A stretch of 9,829 bases of DNA from Peptococcaceae bacterium BRH_c23 (GCA_000961805.1 LADV01000232.1:1-9829), one strand, 5' to 3'. Shown: positions 1-4,937, counted from the stretch's first letter. The notes: generated from the sequence alone by a model not told the origin. Numbers and translations: made by a program.

Positions 1-333
1 ACTCAACTTGTTGATATGAAGCTGCTTTTTCCTATTATTTCGCTCCATGTGTGGATACAACTGCTTATATATCTCCTGAGCAGCTGTTTTAACTTCTTCA
101 CGCTGATCATGGAGTCTGTTTTCAAGCCAGCTCTTTTCTGCCTGGCTAAGCTTTCTGAATGGCATATTATTGATTCTGTTCAAGGTCATATCAGCAGCTT
201 GCACAGCTGGAGACTTTTTACTGCATCTTTTGCATATGTGATTTGCATGTCCCTTACCCGAAAAGCTCTCATTCGATCTAAATTCATGGCAAATCTTACA
301 GTAATGACCGCTTCTGCGTTTTTTCTTTGACAT
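1..333 (-). CDS. Zinc-ribbon conserved hypothetical protein (3' end outside window)
   Basis: The reading frame is open from an ATG at 333 to the window edge, giving 111 residues without a stop, so the C-terminus is missing. A purine-rich GGAGAGGG lies just upstream of the ATG. The N-terminus is very basic (MSKKKRR) and carries two CxxC knuckles, C12-x2-C15 and C34-x2-C37, about 20 residues apart, which is a classic four-cysteine zinc ribbon. Residues 60-111 are charged and probably helical. I recognise the pattern (CKIC...SGKGH..HICK.C) as that of small conserved hypothetical proteins of Firmicutes, but know no function; nucleic-acid binding is only inference. It lies 38 bases downstream of the 221-aa gene on the same strand with no terminator between them, so the two probably form an operon. 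Confidence 0.75.
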   Translation of the reverse strand, partial: MSKKKRRSGHYCKICHEFRSNESFSGKGHANHICKRCSKKSPAVQAADMTLNRINNMPFRKLSQAEKSWLENRLHDQREEVKTAAQEIYKQLYPHMERNNRKKQLHINKLS

Positions 334-371
334 TTCCCTCTCCAATACCACTAGTTTTAAGATAAAGTATT

Positions 372-1037
372 TTATTCATCCAGCTCTCTATGCCCCGTAG
401 ACTCTTCATCCACCCAATCTTCCTCTTCGTACACCATCCCGTTTCTGCCTTCTACCTTCCTGATTGGACCTGCCTTATACAAGTTACACGACAAAGGGCC
501 ATAACAAAATGTCTCAAACCGGTATTTTCGTTTCCTTGGATTCCAGTTATCAACAATAATTTCCACAGGCATCCTGCATCCCCATAGACATGTAGTACAT
601 TTACTATCATAAGTCCTAGCTGCTAATCGCCGGTGCCCCCTCTCTCTATATTCCTCCAGCTCTGGTGTTACCTCTTCCCAGGGTGGTGGAGCATGTCGAT
701 GGGTGGTATTATTACCGGCCTTTTTCAACTTAGATACTTTATAAAACTCAACCGGCTCCAGCCGTTCATCTGCGACTGGTGCGCATTCACCCGATACCTC
801 ATTCCCAACACAAAATTGATGTTTCTGCTGGGCAGCCTTACCAATGCCTACAGAAAAGATTCTATTAGATGGATCTTGCTCAGCTTCTTCTGAGAACTCT
901 GGCTCAACATTATCAATCACACCTTTAATCAAAAGCGAATAGCCAAGATAGTTATGGGACCGCTCATCGAACGAACGTATCATCCTGATTCTCGGTTGTA
1001 CTGATATAATAATTCCCTTGAAAGCTAGTTTTGACAT
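372..1037 (-). CDS. Conserved hypothetical protein, cysteine-rich, possible OB-fold N-terminus
   Basis: The protein has 221 aa and starts at an ATG preceded by AGAGAGGA about nine bases upstream. Residues 1-105 contain beta-like segments (GIIISVQPRIRMIRSFD, then FCVGNEVSGECAPV and EFYKVSKLK) that could form an OB-like fold; this is a weak structural guess. Residues 147-184 form a cysteine cluster, C147-x2-C150-x3-C154 followed by C178-x5-C184, likely to bind zinc or an iron-sulfur cluster; C76 and C85 are further candidates. The C-terminus is strongly acidic (YEEEDWVDEE). It resembles a conserved hypothetical family of anaerobic Firmicutes whose function I do not know. It is the first gene of a minus-strand pair with the zinc-ribbon gene. 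No signal peptide or membrane segment is visible, so it should be cytoplasmic. Confidence 0.8.
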   Translation of the reverse strand: MSKLAFKGIIISVQPRIRMIRSFDERSHNYLGYSLLIKGVIDNVEPEFSEEAEQDPSNRIFSVGIGKAAQQKHQFCVGNEVSGECAPVADERLEPVEFYKVSKLKKAGNNTTHRHAPPPWEEVTPELEEYRERGHRRLAARTYDSKCTTCLWGCRMPVEIIVDNWNPRKRKYRFETFCYGPLSCNLYKAGPIRKVEGRNGMVYEEEDWVDEESTGHRELDE

Positions 1038-1097
1038 CAGCTTATATCCTCTCTTTGTCTGTTGCTATCGTTAGTCAATTCGACAAGTATTTTCCTT

Positions 1098-1113
1098 TTA
1101 CCTTTGTAGGTAA
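1098..1113. repeat. Short palindrome upstream of the 221-aa gene
   Basis: TTACCT-N4-AGGTAA is a perfect 6-bp inverted repeat 61 bases upstream of the start at 1037. It could be an operator or a small leader hairpin. No clear promoter boxes were found next to it, so the role is open. Confidence 0.3.
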
Positions 1114-1154
1114 CAAAAAAGCGCCATAACAAAGACTACAAAATATAACCAGCC

Positions 1155-1184
1155 CAAATAAAAAACCTCCCATCATGGGAGGTT
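1155..1184 (-). terminator. Intrinsic terminator, minus strand
   Basis: AACCTCCCAT and ATGGGAGGTT form a perfect 10-bp stem (1164-1184). Read on the minus strand it is followed by a T-rich run (TTTTTTATTT). It would end transcripts arriving from the 1262-1796 side and insulate the 221-aa gene. Confidence 0.7.
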
Positions 1185-1261
1185 AATTTTAAATGACTTA
1201 TTTTGAGTATTTTTCAGGCTAATATCAGTTCATGAGAAGGTTAGCAAAGCCTGTTGGAACG

Positions 1262-1539
1262 TTAACTGCAGCACAATTTTATTTCAGTCAGACAGAAACT
1301 GTTTAAATACTTGCGAAAGACTCGGGTAATCGTACCGCTCGGTACCAGGGTGTTAAGTACAATCTCCTATCTCGTACTGCTCCTACCCAGCTCATCACTT
1401 AACTTCTACAGCTCCTCTTTACCAAGCCGGTTCACATCTGGGAATGAGCGGGCGAGTGGATAGGAAATTTCCCTTTATATAAAATATATGGTTTACCTAC
1501 CAGTGTATGTTGCTCTTCTTCCATAGGTTTCTTTTCCAT
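1262..1539 (-). pseudogene. Probable decayed small gene, unidentified
   Basis: On the minus strand an ATG at 1539 opens a 35-codon frame (MEKKPMEEEQHTLVGKPY...) that ends at a TGA at 1434. One frame over, the reading continues with protein-like sequence (RSFPDVNRLGKEEL, stop, KLSDELGRSSTR, stop, EIVLNTLVPSGTITR...) as far as a TAA at 1262. One frameshift and two in-frame stops would join the pieces. No good ribosome binding site precedes the ATG. I do not recognise the family, and the coding character is judged by eye only. The alternative is non-coding spacer with chance open frames. Confidence 0.25.
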
Positions 1540-1580
1540 CGTTTTTATTTTACGGCTGCGGTCCCCAAGTTATTGAGCGA

Positions 1581-1608
1581 AAAAAGAAAAAAGACCACTT
1601 TGTGGTCT
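1581..1608 (-). terminator. Intrinsic terminator of the 39-aa gene, minus strand
   Basis: AGACCAC-TTT-GTGGTCT (1592-1608) is a 7-bp stem with a 3-base loop. Read on the minus strand it is followed by TTTTTTCTTTTTT. It lies 68 bases beyond the stop of the small gene at 1677. Confidence 0.8.
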
Positions 1609-1676
1609 CCAATTGCCATTTTGGTATCCGTTGGCTTGAGCGAATCCATTAAGAAGGCTCAATATCCAGCAAGATC

Positions 1677-1796
1677 TTAGTTCGACCCTTTAGAATAAAT
1701 TGAAGCCATAATACGATCGAATAATGTGTCGTTGCATTTTGTGTTGCTTGCAATTTTGTACAGGCTCTTAGAAATAGATTTTAAATGTTTAGTCAT
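1677..1796 (-). CDS. 39-aa basic small protein, unknown function
   Basis: An ATG at 1796 starts a 39-codon frame ending in TAA. A strong ribosome binding site, CGGAGGCG, sits about eight bases upstream. The protein begins MTKHLKSISKSLYKIAS and ends IMASIYSKGSN. It is basic in its first half, contains one cysteine, and has no membrane segment or recognisable motif; the N-terminal half could be an amphipathic helix. A T-tailed terminator follows at 1581-1608, so the locus looks like a free-standing monocistronic transcript. The combination of ribosome binding site, start, stop and terminator is the argument for a real gene. I do not recognise the family; a short regulatory or host-interaction peptide is possible but unproven. 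Confidence 0.55.
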   Translation of the reverse strand: MTKHLKSISKSLYKIASNTKCNDTLFDRIMASIYSKGSN

Positions 1797-2020
1797 GAGT
1801 GTGATCGCCTCCGTTTTTTCTAGATCCTTTATATCTATAATACACTCTTTTCGGTTGCTTTGCGCTATATATCACAAAGTTCTAAAATTAAAATAATTGC
1901 AAATATTTACACTAATCTAATTTATCTCATTATGTCAAAAGTTTGAAACAATTATGTCATTATGTTTCAAGTTCAAATTTATCCGTCAACAGCAAAAGAA
2001 ATGAATCTTACTTTCCACAA
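1797..2020. other. AT-rich spacer with inverted repeat
   Basis: No credible gene is seen. The stretch is very AT-rich. It contains TTGAAACA (1943-1950) and its inverse TGTTTCAA (1963-1970) with 12 bases between, and ATTATGTCA occurs twice, 22 bases apart (1929 and 1951). These could be binding sites for a regulator of the 39-aa gene. A convincing -35/-10 pair for that gene was not found. Confidence 0.4.
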
Positions 2021-2044
2021 TAAAAATCCCCTCACTAGGAGGGG
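2021..2044 (-). terminator. Intrinsic terminator-like hairpin, minus strand
   Basis: CCCCTC-ACTAG-GAGGGG (2028-2044), read on the minus strand, is followed by ATTTTTATTG. No intact minus-strand gene precedes it, so it may terminate antisense transcription or be left over from a lost gene. Confidence 0.5.
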
Positions 2045-2068
2045 TATAGGAAAAAAGGAGGTGTAGAA

Positions 2069-2104
2069 ATGAAAAGAAGTTCAATATTTCAACCGCTAAA
2101 CTAG
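2069..2104 (+). CDS. 11-codon leader-like ORF
   Basis: ATG at 2069 follows a near-consensus ribosome binding site AAAAAAGGAGGTG at good spacing and encodes MKRSSIFQPLN before TAG. The last codons and the stop lie inside a perfect 6-bp hairpin, CCGCTA-AAC-TAGCGG (2093-2107), followed by ATTGTTAT. This arrangement suggests either a leader peptide with an overlapping attenuator-like hairpin or the surviving 5' end of a deleted gene, for example a transposase. Nothing downstream continues the frame. The strong ribosome binding site argues that it was once translated. Confidence 0.35.
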   Translation: MKRSSIFQPLN

Positions 2105-2107
2105 CGG

Positions 2108-2618
2108 ATTGTTATCTCTGTTATTTATCATAATATATAATTGTAACCAGTTTGTGACCTTTGTATGGAGAATATGTGAAGCCTAATAATGAGAAAGAAG
2201 TATGCCTTTATTGCGTAAAGGATTATCACTTAGGTTTATGATGTCGGTAGCACCAAACGGCAGATTTGACATACAAGAGAACCCAATTTATAATTAGTTA
2301 TACCCCTCACGGGTATAACTGTCCTTTAGTAAGGAAGCGAAACATCATACCGATACTAAGTATGACCTGCTCTGCCAGGAATTCGGAGAGAAATTCTCTG
2401 TATACTGCAGTGTATCCGCCAAAAGGAAAGCAGACGTGTTGCGCTATCAAAATCCTTGATCAGCCAGCGGTTTAGTGCAGTCGATATCGGTACTAGTAAA
2501 AGTGGCGGCACCGTCAGCAGTGGGGTCTAAACAGCCTTCGGGTTTTGGGATGCTGAAAAAACTTGTAGGCAATAAGAATTCTGTTGAGCATACGCAAAAG
2601 AGAAAGGAGTATGTTTCT
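2108..2618 (+). other. Upstream region of the selenoprotein gene; no intact gene
   Basis: No intact gene is seen. Two tiny frames are possible: GTG at 2176 (21 aa, preceded by GGAG, containing CLYC, stop at 2241) and ATG at 2202 (31 aa, stop at 2297). From 2319 a frame in phase with the glutaredoxin runs to 2966 with only two stops, both TGA (2457 and 2652). The part before 2457 reads protein-like (KYDLLCQEFGEKFSVYC). An in-frame ATG at 2550 could extend the glutaredoxin by 23 residues but has no clear ribosome binding site. This may be a decayed upstream gene. Confidence 0.35.
2296..2320. promoter_or_regulatory. Perfect palindrome resembling a CsoR-family operator
   Basis: AGTTATACCC-N5-GGGTATAACT is a perfect 10-bp inverted repeat. 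The core TATACCCC...GGGTATA resembles operators bound by CsoR/CstR/FrmR-type (DUF156) repressors, which sense copper, persulfide or formaldehyde. No such regulator is encoded in this window. It lies about 300 bases upstream of the glutaredoxin start. It could equally be an RNA hairpin; the following bases are not a clean T-run. Confidence 0.4.
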
Positions 2619-2966
2619 ATGAAGAACGTCATCATATTCACCACACAAACCTGACCGCATTGTTATACAGCGAAGAAGTTTCTTTCGCAGCATAGGATTC
2701 ATTTTGTGGAAAAGGATATCAACCGTGATGATCAAGCCCGCGCGGAGTTAATCCGCAGAAACGTCAGCGGGGTTCCTTCTTTTCTGATTGGGGATGAGTT
2801 AGTAGTCGGATTCGATCAGGCACGAATTCTACAGCTAGTCGATCATCGGGTCATTGAATGCGAAAAATGCAAGACTAAGATGCGAGTTCCTATTAATAAA
2901 GGGACACTCCAGGTGACTTGTCCGAAATGTTCGTATTGCTTTAATACTACGCCGGAGAAAATTTAA
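2619..2966 (+). CDS. Selenocysteine glutaredoxin fused to a C-terminal zinc ribbon
   Basis: The frame starts at ATG 2619 (AAAGGAG nine bases upstream) and reads MKNVIIFTTQT, then TGA at 2652-2654, then PHCYTAKKF, continuing to TAA at 2966. Decoding TGA as selenocysteine gives a 115-aa protein with a glutaredoxin active site U12-P-H-C15 in place of CPxC, the cis-proline motif GVPSFLIG (P53) and VVGFD: a full thioredoxin fold of about 75 residues. Residues 81-107 form a zinc ribbon, C81-x2-C84 and C101-x2-C104, similar to MJ0042-type ribbons. Glutaredoxins reduce disulfides or glutathionylated proteins; selenium at the attacking position is known in a few anaerobes such as Alkaliphilus oremlandii. 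A hairpin at 2670-2688 fits a bacterial SECIS and a terminator follows. A start at GTG 2706, reading only the C-terminal part, would lose the active site. Alternative: a nonsense mutation, unlikely because TGA falls exactly on the catalytic cysteine and the rest is intact. Confidence 0.88.
2670..2688 (+). promoter_or_regulatory. Candidate bacterial SECIS element
   Basis: Immediately downstream of the TGA codon, GCGAA (2670-2674) pairs with TTCGC (2684-2688). G2675-C2682 and A2676-T2681 can extend the stem, leaving an unpaired T2683 and an apical loop AGTT. The loop G (2678) is 24 bases after the TGA, within the spacing typical of bacterial SECIS elements. The unpaired U and the GU in the loop match features recognised by SelB, although here the bulge is on the 3' side, unlike E. 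coli fdhF. The structure was folded by eye. Confidence 0.6.
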
Positions 2967-2980
2967 ACTGGTTAAGTAGG

Positions 2981-3008
2981 AAACCCGCTCAATGTAGCGG
3001 GTTTTATT
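2981..3008 (+). terminator. Intrinsic terminator of the selenoprotein gene
   Basis: AAACCCGCT-N6-AGCGGGTTT (2981-3004) is a perfect 9-bp stem ending in TTTTATTA, 15 bases after the glutaredoxin stop on the same strand. Confidence 0.85.
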
Positions 3009-3129
3009 ACATGACATAGTAATCTGCTATTATACAAATATGTAACAAACCTACAAGATCCATTCCGTATCCAGTTGTTAAGGCACCAAAATCCGAGAAA
3101 CATCTTGAGTTATTTCCATGAGCTTCACA

Positions 3130-3400
3130 TCATTTACTGGATACCACCTGGCCCTGGGCATTATAAAGGACTCCGGGATCGCCATTGATAAGTTGGTGCA
3201 CCAGGTTCCTTTGACACCAGGTTCCTTTGAAACACCGCCCTTACCCCACTGATATCTCGATAACTTCAACCCCTAAATCAATATTTGTACCCTTTACATT
3301 CCAACTTGCAATATTCTTCCATTCCAGAGCTCCTTTTTGTAGACGCTTGCACATAACTCAAAACAACGATAATAGCGAGACTTAAAACTAAAAATAACAT
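3130..3400 (-). pseudogene. Small membrane protein gene, apparently frameshifted
   Basis: ATG at 3400, with AAGGAG ten bases upstream, starts a 40-aa frame (stop at 3278) whose first 19 residues are a membrane segment or signal peptide (MLFLVLSLAIIVVLSYVQA). After that the coding character moves to other frames: one reads ALEWKNIASWNVKGTNI then DLGVEVIEISVG to a TAA at 3241-3243, another reads LVHQLINGDPGVLYNAQG then QVVSSK to a TGA at 3130-3132. A perfect 16-bp tandem duplication at 3199-3230 lies between the last two, as expected of a frame-shifting insertion. Either the 40-aa peptide (3278-3400, with C31 and C35) is the functional product, or this is a decaying gene for a membrane-anchored protein of roughly 85-95 residues. 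It follows the MarR gene and has its own operator copy. I do not recognise the family. Confidence 0.4.
3199..3230. repeat. Tandem 16-bp duplication
   Basis: CACCAGGTTCCTTTGA occurs twice in direct succession (3199-3214 and 3215-3230). Because 16 is not a multiple of three, the duplication shifts the reading frame of the small gene around it. Confidence 0.9.
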
Positions 3401-3421
3401 TTAAATCACTCCTTAATATTT

Positions 3422-3440
3422 GTTGCATTATACAACTATA
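3422..3440 (-). promoter_or_regulatory. Second MarR-type operator over a -10 box
   Basis: This 19-bp site matches the palindrome ahead of the MarR gene at 17 of 19 positions (GTTGCA...CAACTATA). On the minus strand it contains TATAAT (3427-3432), about 26 bases upstream of the start at 3400, so binding would block a promoter of the small membrane-protein gene. The -35 box is poor. Confidence 0.6.
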
Positions 3441-3453
3441 TTCTCGAAAAAAA

Positions 3454-3909
3454 TTATATCACTCTACGACAACATTCCGGACTCTTTGAAATTGCATTTA
3501 GTAGAAGAGTGAGACTTTCATTGACCTGATCTCTTCTTTCTTCTGGTATCTGGTTGAAAATATCTACCACATAGCCCGCCAGAGAATTAGTTAAACTCTG
3601 ATTAATTAAAAGTCCTTGCTCCGTTAGATTTAAGTTTAGATACCGTTTATCTTCAATTGATTGGAGACTTTTAACGATCCCAGATTCAATAAGTCCTTGG
3701 ACATGACGGCTAATGGTACTTTTCTCTAAACCTAACATATGTGCTAAATCATTAACAATGATTCCAGGATGTCTACCAATTTCATAAATGATATGGTTTT
3801 GGGCAGGGGTAATCCCACAGCACTGAGCCCCTTCCTTCTGTAAAAGACCTAGGCTACGAATTAGGTCATTCAACAAATCACTTAATCTCTCGACTTCAAG
3901 CCTTTCCAT
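3454..3909 (-). CDS. MarR-family transcriptional regulator with vicinal cysteines
   Basis: This 151-aa protein begins at ATG 3909, preceded by GAGGAGGG. It is a winged-helix regulator of normal MarR length: an N-terminal dimerisation helix (1-27), a helix-turn-helix around 48-72 (VNDLAHMLGLEKSTISRHV), the wing with the DKRY motif (SIEDKRYLNLNLTEQG, about 81-96), and a C-terminal dimerisation helix. MarR proteins repress as dimers and release DNA when a ligand or oxidant binds. Two vicinal cysteine pairs stand out, C30-C31 in QCCGIT before the DNA-binding domain and C146-C147 near the C-terminus, suggesting thiol, metal(loid) or redox sensing; this is inference. A 29-bp palindrome covers its own promoter, implying autoregulation, and a second copy precedes the downstream membrane gene, the likely target. 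Confidence 0.88.
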   Translation of the reverse strand: MERLEVERLSDLLNDLIRSLGLLQKEGAQCCGITPAQNHIIYEIGRHPGIIVNDLAHMLGLEKSTISRHVQGLIESGIVKSLQSIEDKRYLNLNLTEQGLLINQSLTNSLAGYVVDIFNQIPEERRDQVNESLTLLLNAISKSPECCRRVI

Positions 3910-3930
3910 AACATCCCTCCTCTTAGTTGT

Positions 3931-3967
3931 AGTATATTATTTATAGTTGCAATATGCAACTATAAAT
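3931..3967 (-). promoter_or_regulatory. marR promoter with overlapping 29-bp palindromic operator
   Basis: On the minus strand TTGCAT (3954-3959), a 17-base spacer and TATACT (3931-3936) form a good sigma-A promoter ahead of the start at 3909. A perfect palindrome with 13-bp arms (ATTTATAGTTGCA around ATA, 3939-3967) covers the -35 box and most of the spacer. That is the expected layout for an autorepressing MarR protein. Confidence 0.75.
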
Positions 3968-3980
3968 TTAATGGGAATCC

Positions 3981-4298
3981 TTAATTTTTTTTGGTTCCAA
4001 CTCCAATCCAAGAAGTATAATTGTCCTTATCTAAAATCTTATCAATGATATCGGCTGTTTGCTCTAAGCTTGACTTTGATTGATACCTACGAAACATTGG
4101 ATTCTCAGATATTCTAGCAGACACCAATTGAGATAGCGTTATTTTGAAGAGTACATTAAGATTTTGTAAAGCCTTAATCCCATCTTCAGGAATAGGATGC
4201 CTTCCCCGCGTTATGTCAATTTCTCGTTGAAGATGCTTAATAGCCTCTGAAAAGATGTTAAAAGAACGTGAGGCTATTAAACTCTTCTGGTGACACAA
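3981..4298 (-). CDS. Hypothetical protein, possibly N-terminally truncated
   Basis: A 105-codon frame is open between a TAA and the stop at 3981. It has no ATG near its 5' end. The only possible start there is TTG at 4298, with no ribosome binding site, and the upstream 24 bases lead straight into the terminator of the preceding gene. The protein is charged and mostly helical in appearance (SEAIKHLQREIDITRGRHP; SSLEQTADIIDKILDKDNY) with no membrane segment or cysteine cluster. I do not recognise it. The missing start and the terminator directly upstream suggest the surviving C-terminal part of a longer gene rather than a functional gene. Confidence 0.4.
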   Translation of the reverse strand: MCHQKSLIASRSFNIFSEAIKHLQREIDITRGRHPIPEDGIKALQNLNVLFKITLSQLVSARISENPMFRRYQSKSSLEQTADIIDKILDKDNYTSWIGVGTKKN

Positions 4299-4304
4299 AG
4301 AAAA

Positions 4305-4342
4305 TTAAAATACAAAAAGAATAGGCCCCTCGTCAGGGGCCT
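4305..4342 (-). terminator. Intrinsic terminator of the muconolactone-isomerase-like gene
   Basis: AGGCCCCT-CGTC-AGGGGCCT (4323-4342) is a perfect 8-bp stem with a tetraloop. On the minus strand it is followed by ATTCTTTTTGTATTTT. It lies 36 bases after the stop at 4379. Confidence 0.88.
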
Positions 4343-4378
4343 TAAATCGAGATAATGTTATGGTGAGGCATAATCTAA

Positions 4379-4699
4379 TTATTTTTTGAGGGTTTGTTTT
4401 GCTTCCAAATCAAATTTAACGGACTTCAGAGCATTTTCAATACTGATTAAGGGAGTAATCTCTGTCTCAAGAAAAGGAAATATAGGAGATTGGGATATTA
4501 ATGTATGGAGTTCCTCGACGGACTCAACATCCCAAATAACACAACCACCTTTTCTACCGGCAATCATCCCTTGTGCCAAAATCTTCCCCTGTTTCTGATA
4601 GTTTATAACTTTTTCCCACCCTTGTACCATAATTTCTTTGACCTGTTGAGGTGGGAACGGAGGCAATTGTGTCAATTCGCTTTTAACAAAGAATAACAT
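4379..4699 (-). CDS. Muconolactone delta-isomerase-like ABM protein
   Basis: This 106-aa protein starts at ATG 4699, with GAAGGG upstream. The pattern MLFFVKSEL, QGWEKVINYQKQGKI, GRKGGCVIWDVESVEEL, then FPFLETEITPLISIENAL is that of the muconolactone delta-isomerase family, a ferredoxin-like dimeric alpha/beta barrel. True CatC isomerises muconolactone in the beta-ketoadipate pathway. Stand-alone homologues in anaerobic Firmicutes are common and usually of unknown substrate, and no other catechol-pathway gene is in this window, so the enzymatic label should be held loosely. Length is close to that of the family. It is a single-gene unit with its own terminator. The 12-mer TATGGTGAGGCA occurs on opposite strands on both sides of the gene (4359-4370 and 4758-4769). 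Confidence 0.8.
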   Translation of the reverse strand: MLFFVKSELTQLPPFPPQQVKEIMVQGWEKVINYQKQGKILAQGMIAGRKGGCVIWDVESVEELHTLISQSPIFPFLETEITPLISIENALKSVKFDLEAKQTLKK

Positions 4700-4779
4700 A
4701 CTTAACCCTTCTTTCCATTTGATTTTGGCTGTTCATTTAGGAAATGCTTGAGCATCTTGCCTCACCATAGCAAGACAAT

Positions 4780-4813
4780 CGGGTTGACAGTTTATCTTTT
4801 CAGTTTCAACCCG
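4780..4813. repeat. Inverted repeat upstream of the ABM gene
   Basis: CGGGTTGA (4780-4787) and TCAACCCG (4806-4813) form perfect 8-bp arms separated by 18 bases; CAGTTT is present twice inside. It lies about 80 bases upstream of the start at 4699 and could be an operator or leader hairpin. Confidence 0.45.
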
Positions 4814-4814
4814 A

Positions 4815-4866
4815 AATAAAAAACAAGAGCAACCGTCCACCTTATTAGGTCTGGGTTGCTCTTGTT
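4815..4866 (-). terminator. Large hairpin terminator, possibly bidirectional
   Basis: AACAAGAGCAACC (4822-4834) pairs perfectly with GGTTGCTCTTGTT (4854-4866), and ACCT/AGGT pair again inside the loop. On the minus strand it is followed by TTTTTTATTT, a strong terminator; on the plus strand by CCTTATTT, a weaker one. It separates the ABM gene from whatever lies upstream. Confidence 0.75.
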
Positions 4867-4937
4867 CCTTATTTGGGACTGAAAGACTGATTCTGATTCT
4901 CCTTCCACTTTTGAGGGAGAAATCGGAGCAGGAATAA

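Noticed and set aside
16..330. 104-codon plus-strand frame
   Set aside because: It lies antisense to the zinc-ribbon protein frame, which has a ribosome binding site and two CxxC motifs; the plus-strand translation is hydrophobic antisense composition without family features.
390..893. Two plus-strand frames (390-587, 633-893)
   Set aside because: Both are antisense shadows of the 221-aa gene.
1904..1938. TTGACA-like box upstream of the 39-aa gene
   Set aside because: No -10 box at 16-18 bases; the nearest TAAATA is 23 bases away.
2447..2735. Minus-strand frames of 65 and 73 codons
   Set aside because: They overlap the selenoprotein gene and its upstream region antisense, have no ribosome binding site, and explain nothing the plus-strand frame does not.
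2706..2966. 86-aa protein starting at GTG 2706
   Set aside because: It is the C-terminal part of the selenocysteine glutaredoxin; starting here would cut the thioredoxin fold in half and it has no ribosome binding site.
3078..3269. 63-codon minus-strand frame (MKLSRYQWGKGG...)
   Set aside because: TTG start without ribosome binding site, and it runs through the 16-bp tandem duplication; better explained as one frame of a decayed gene.
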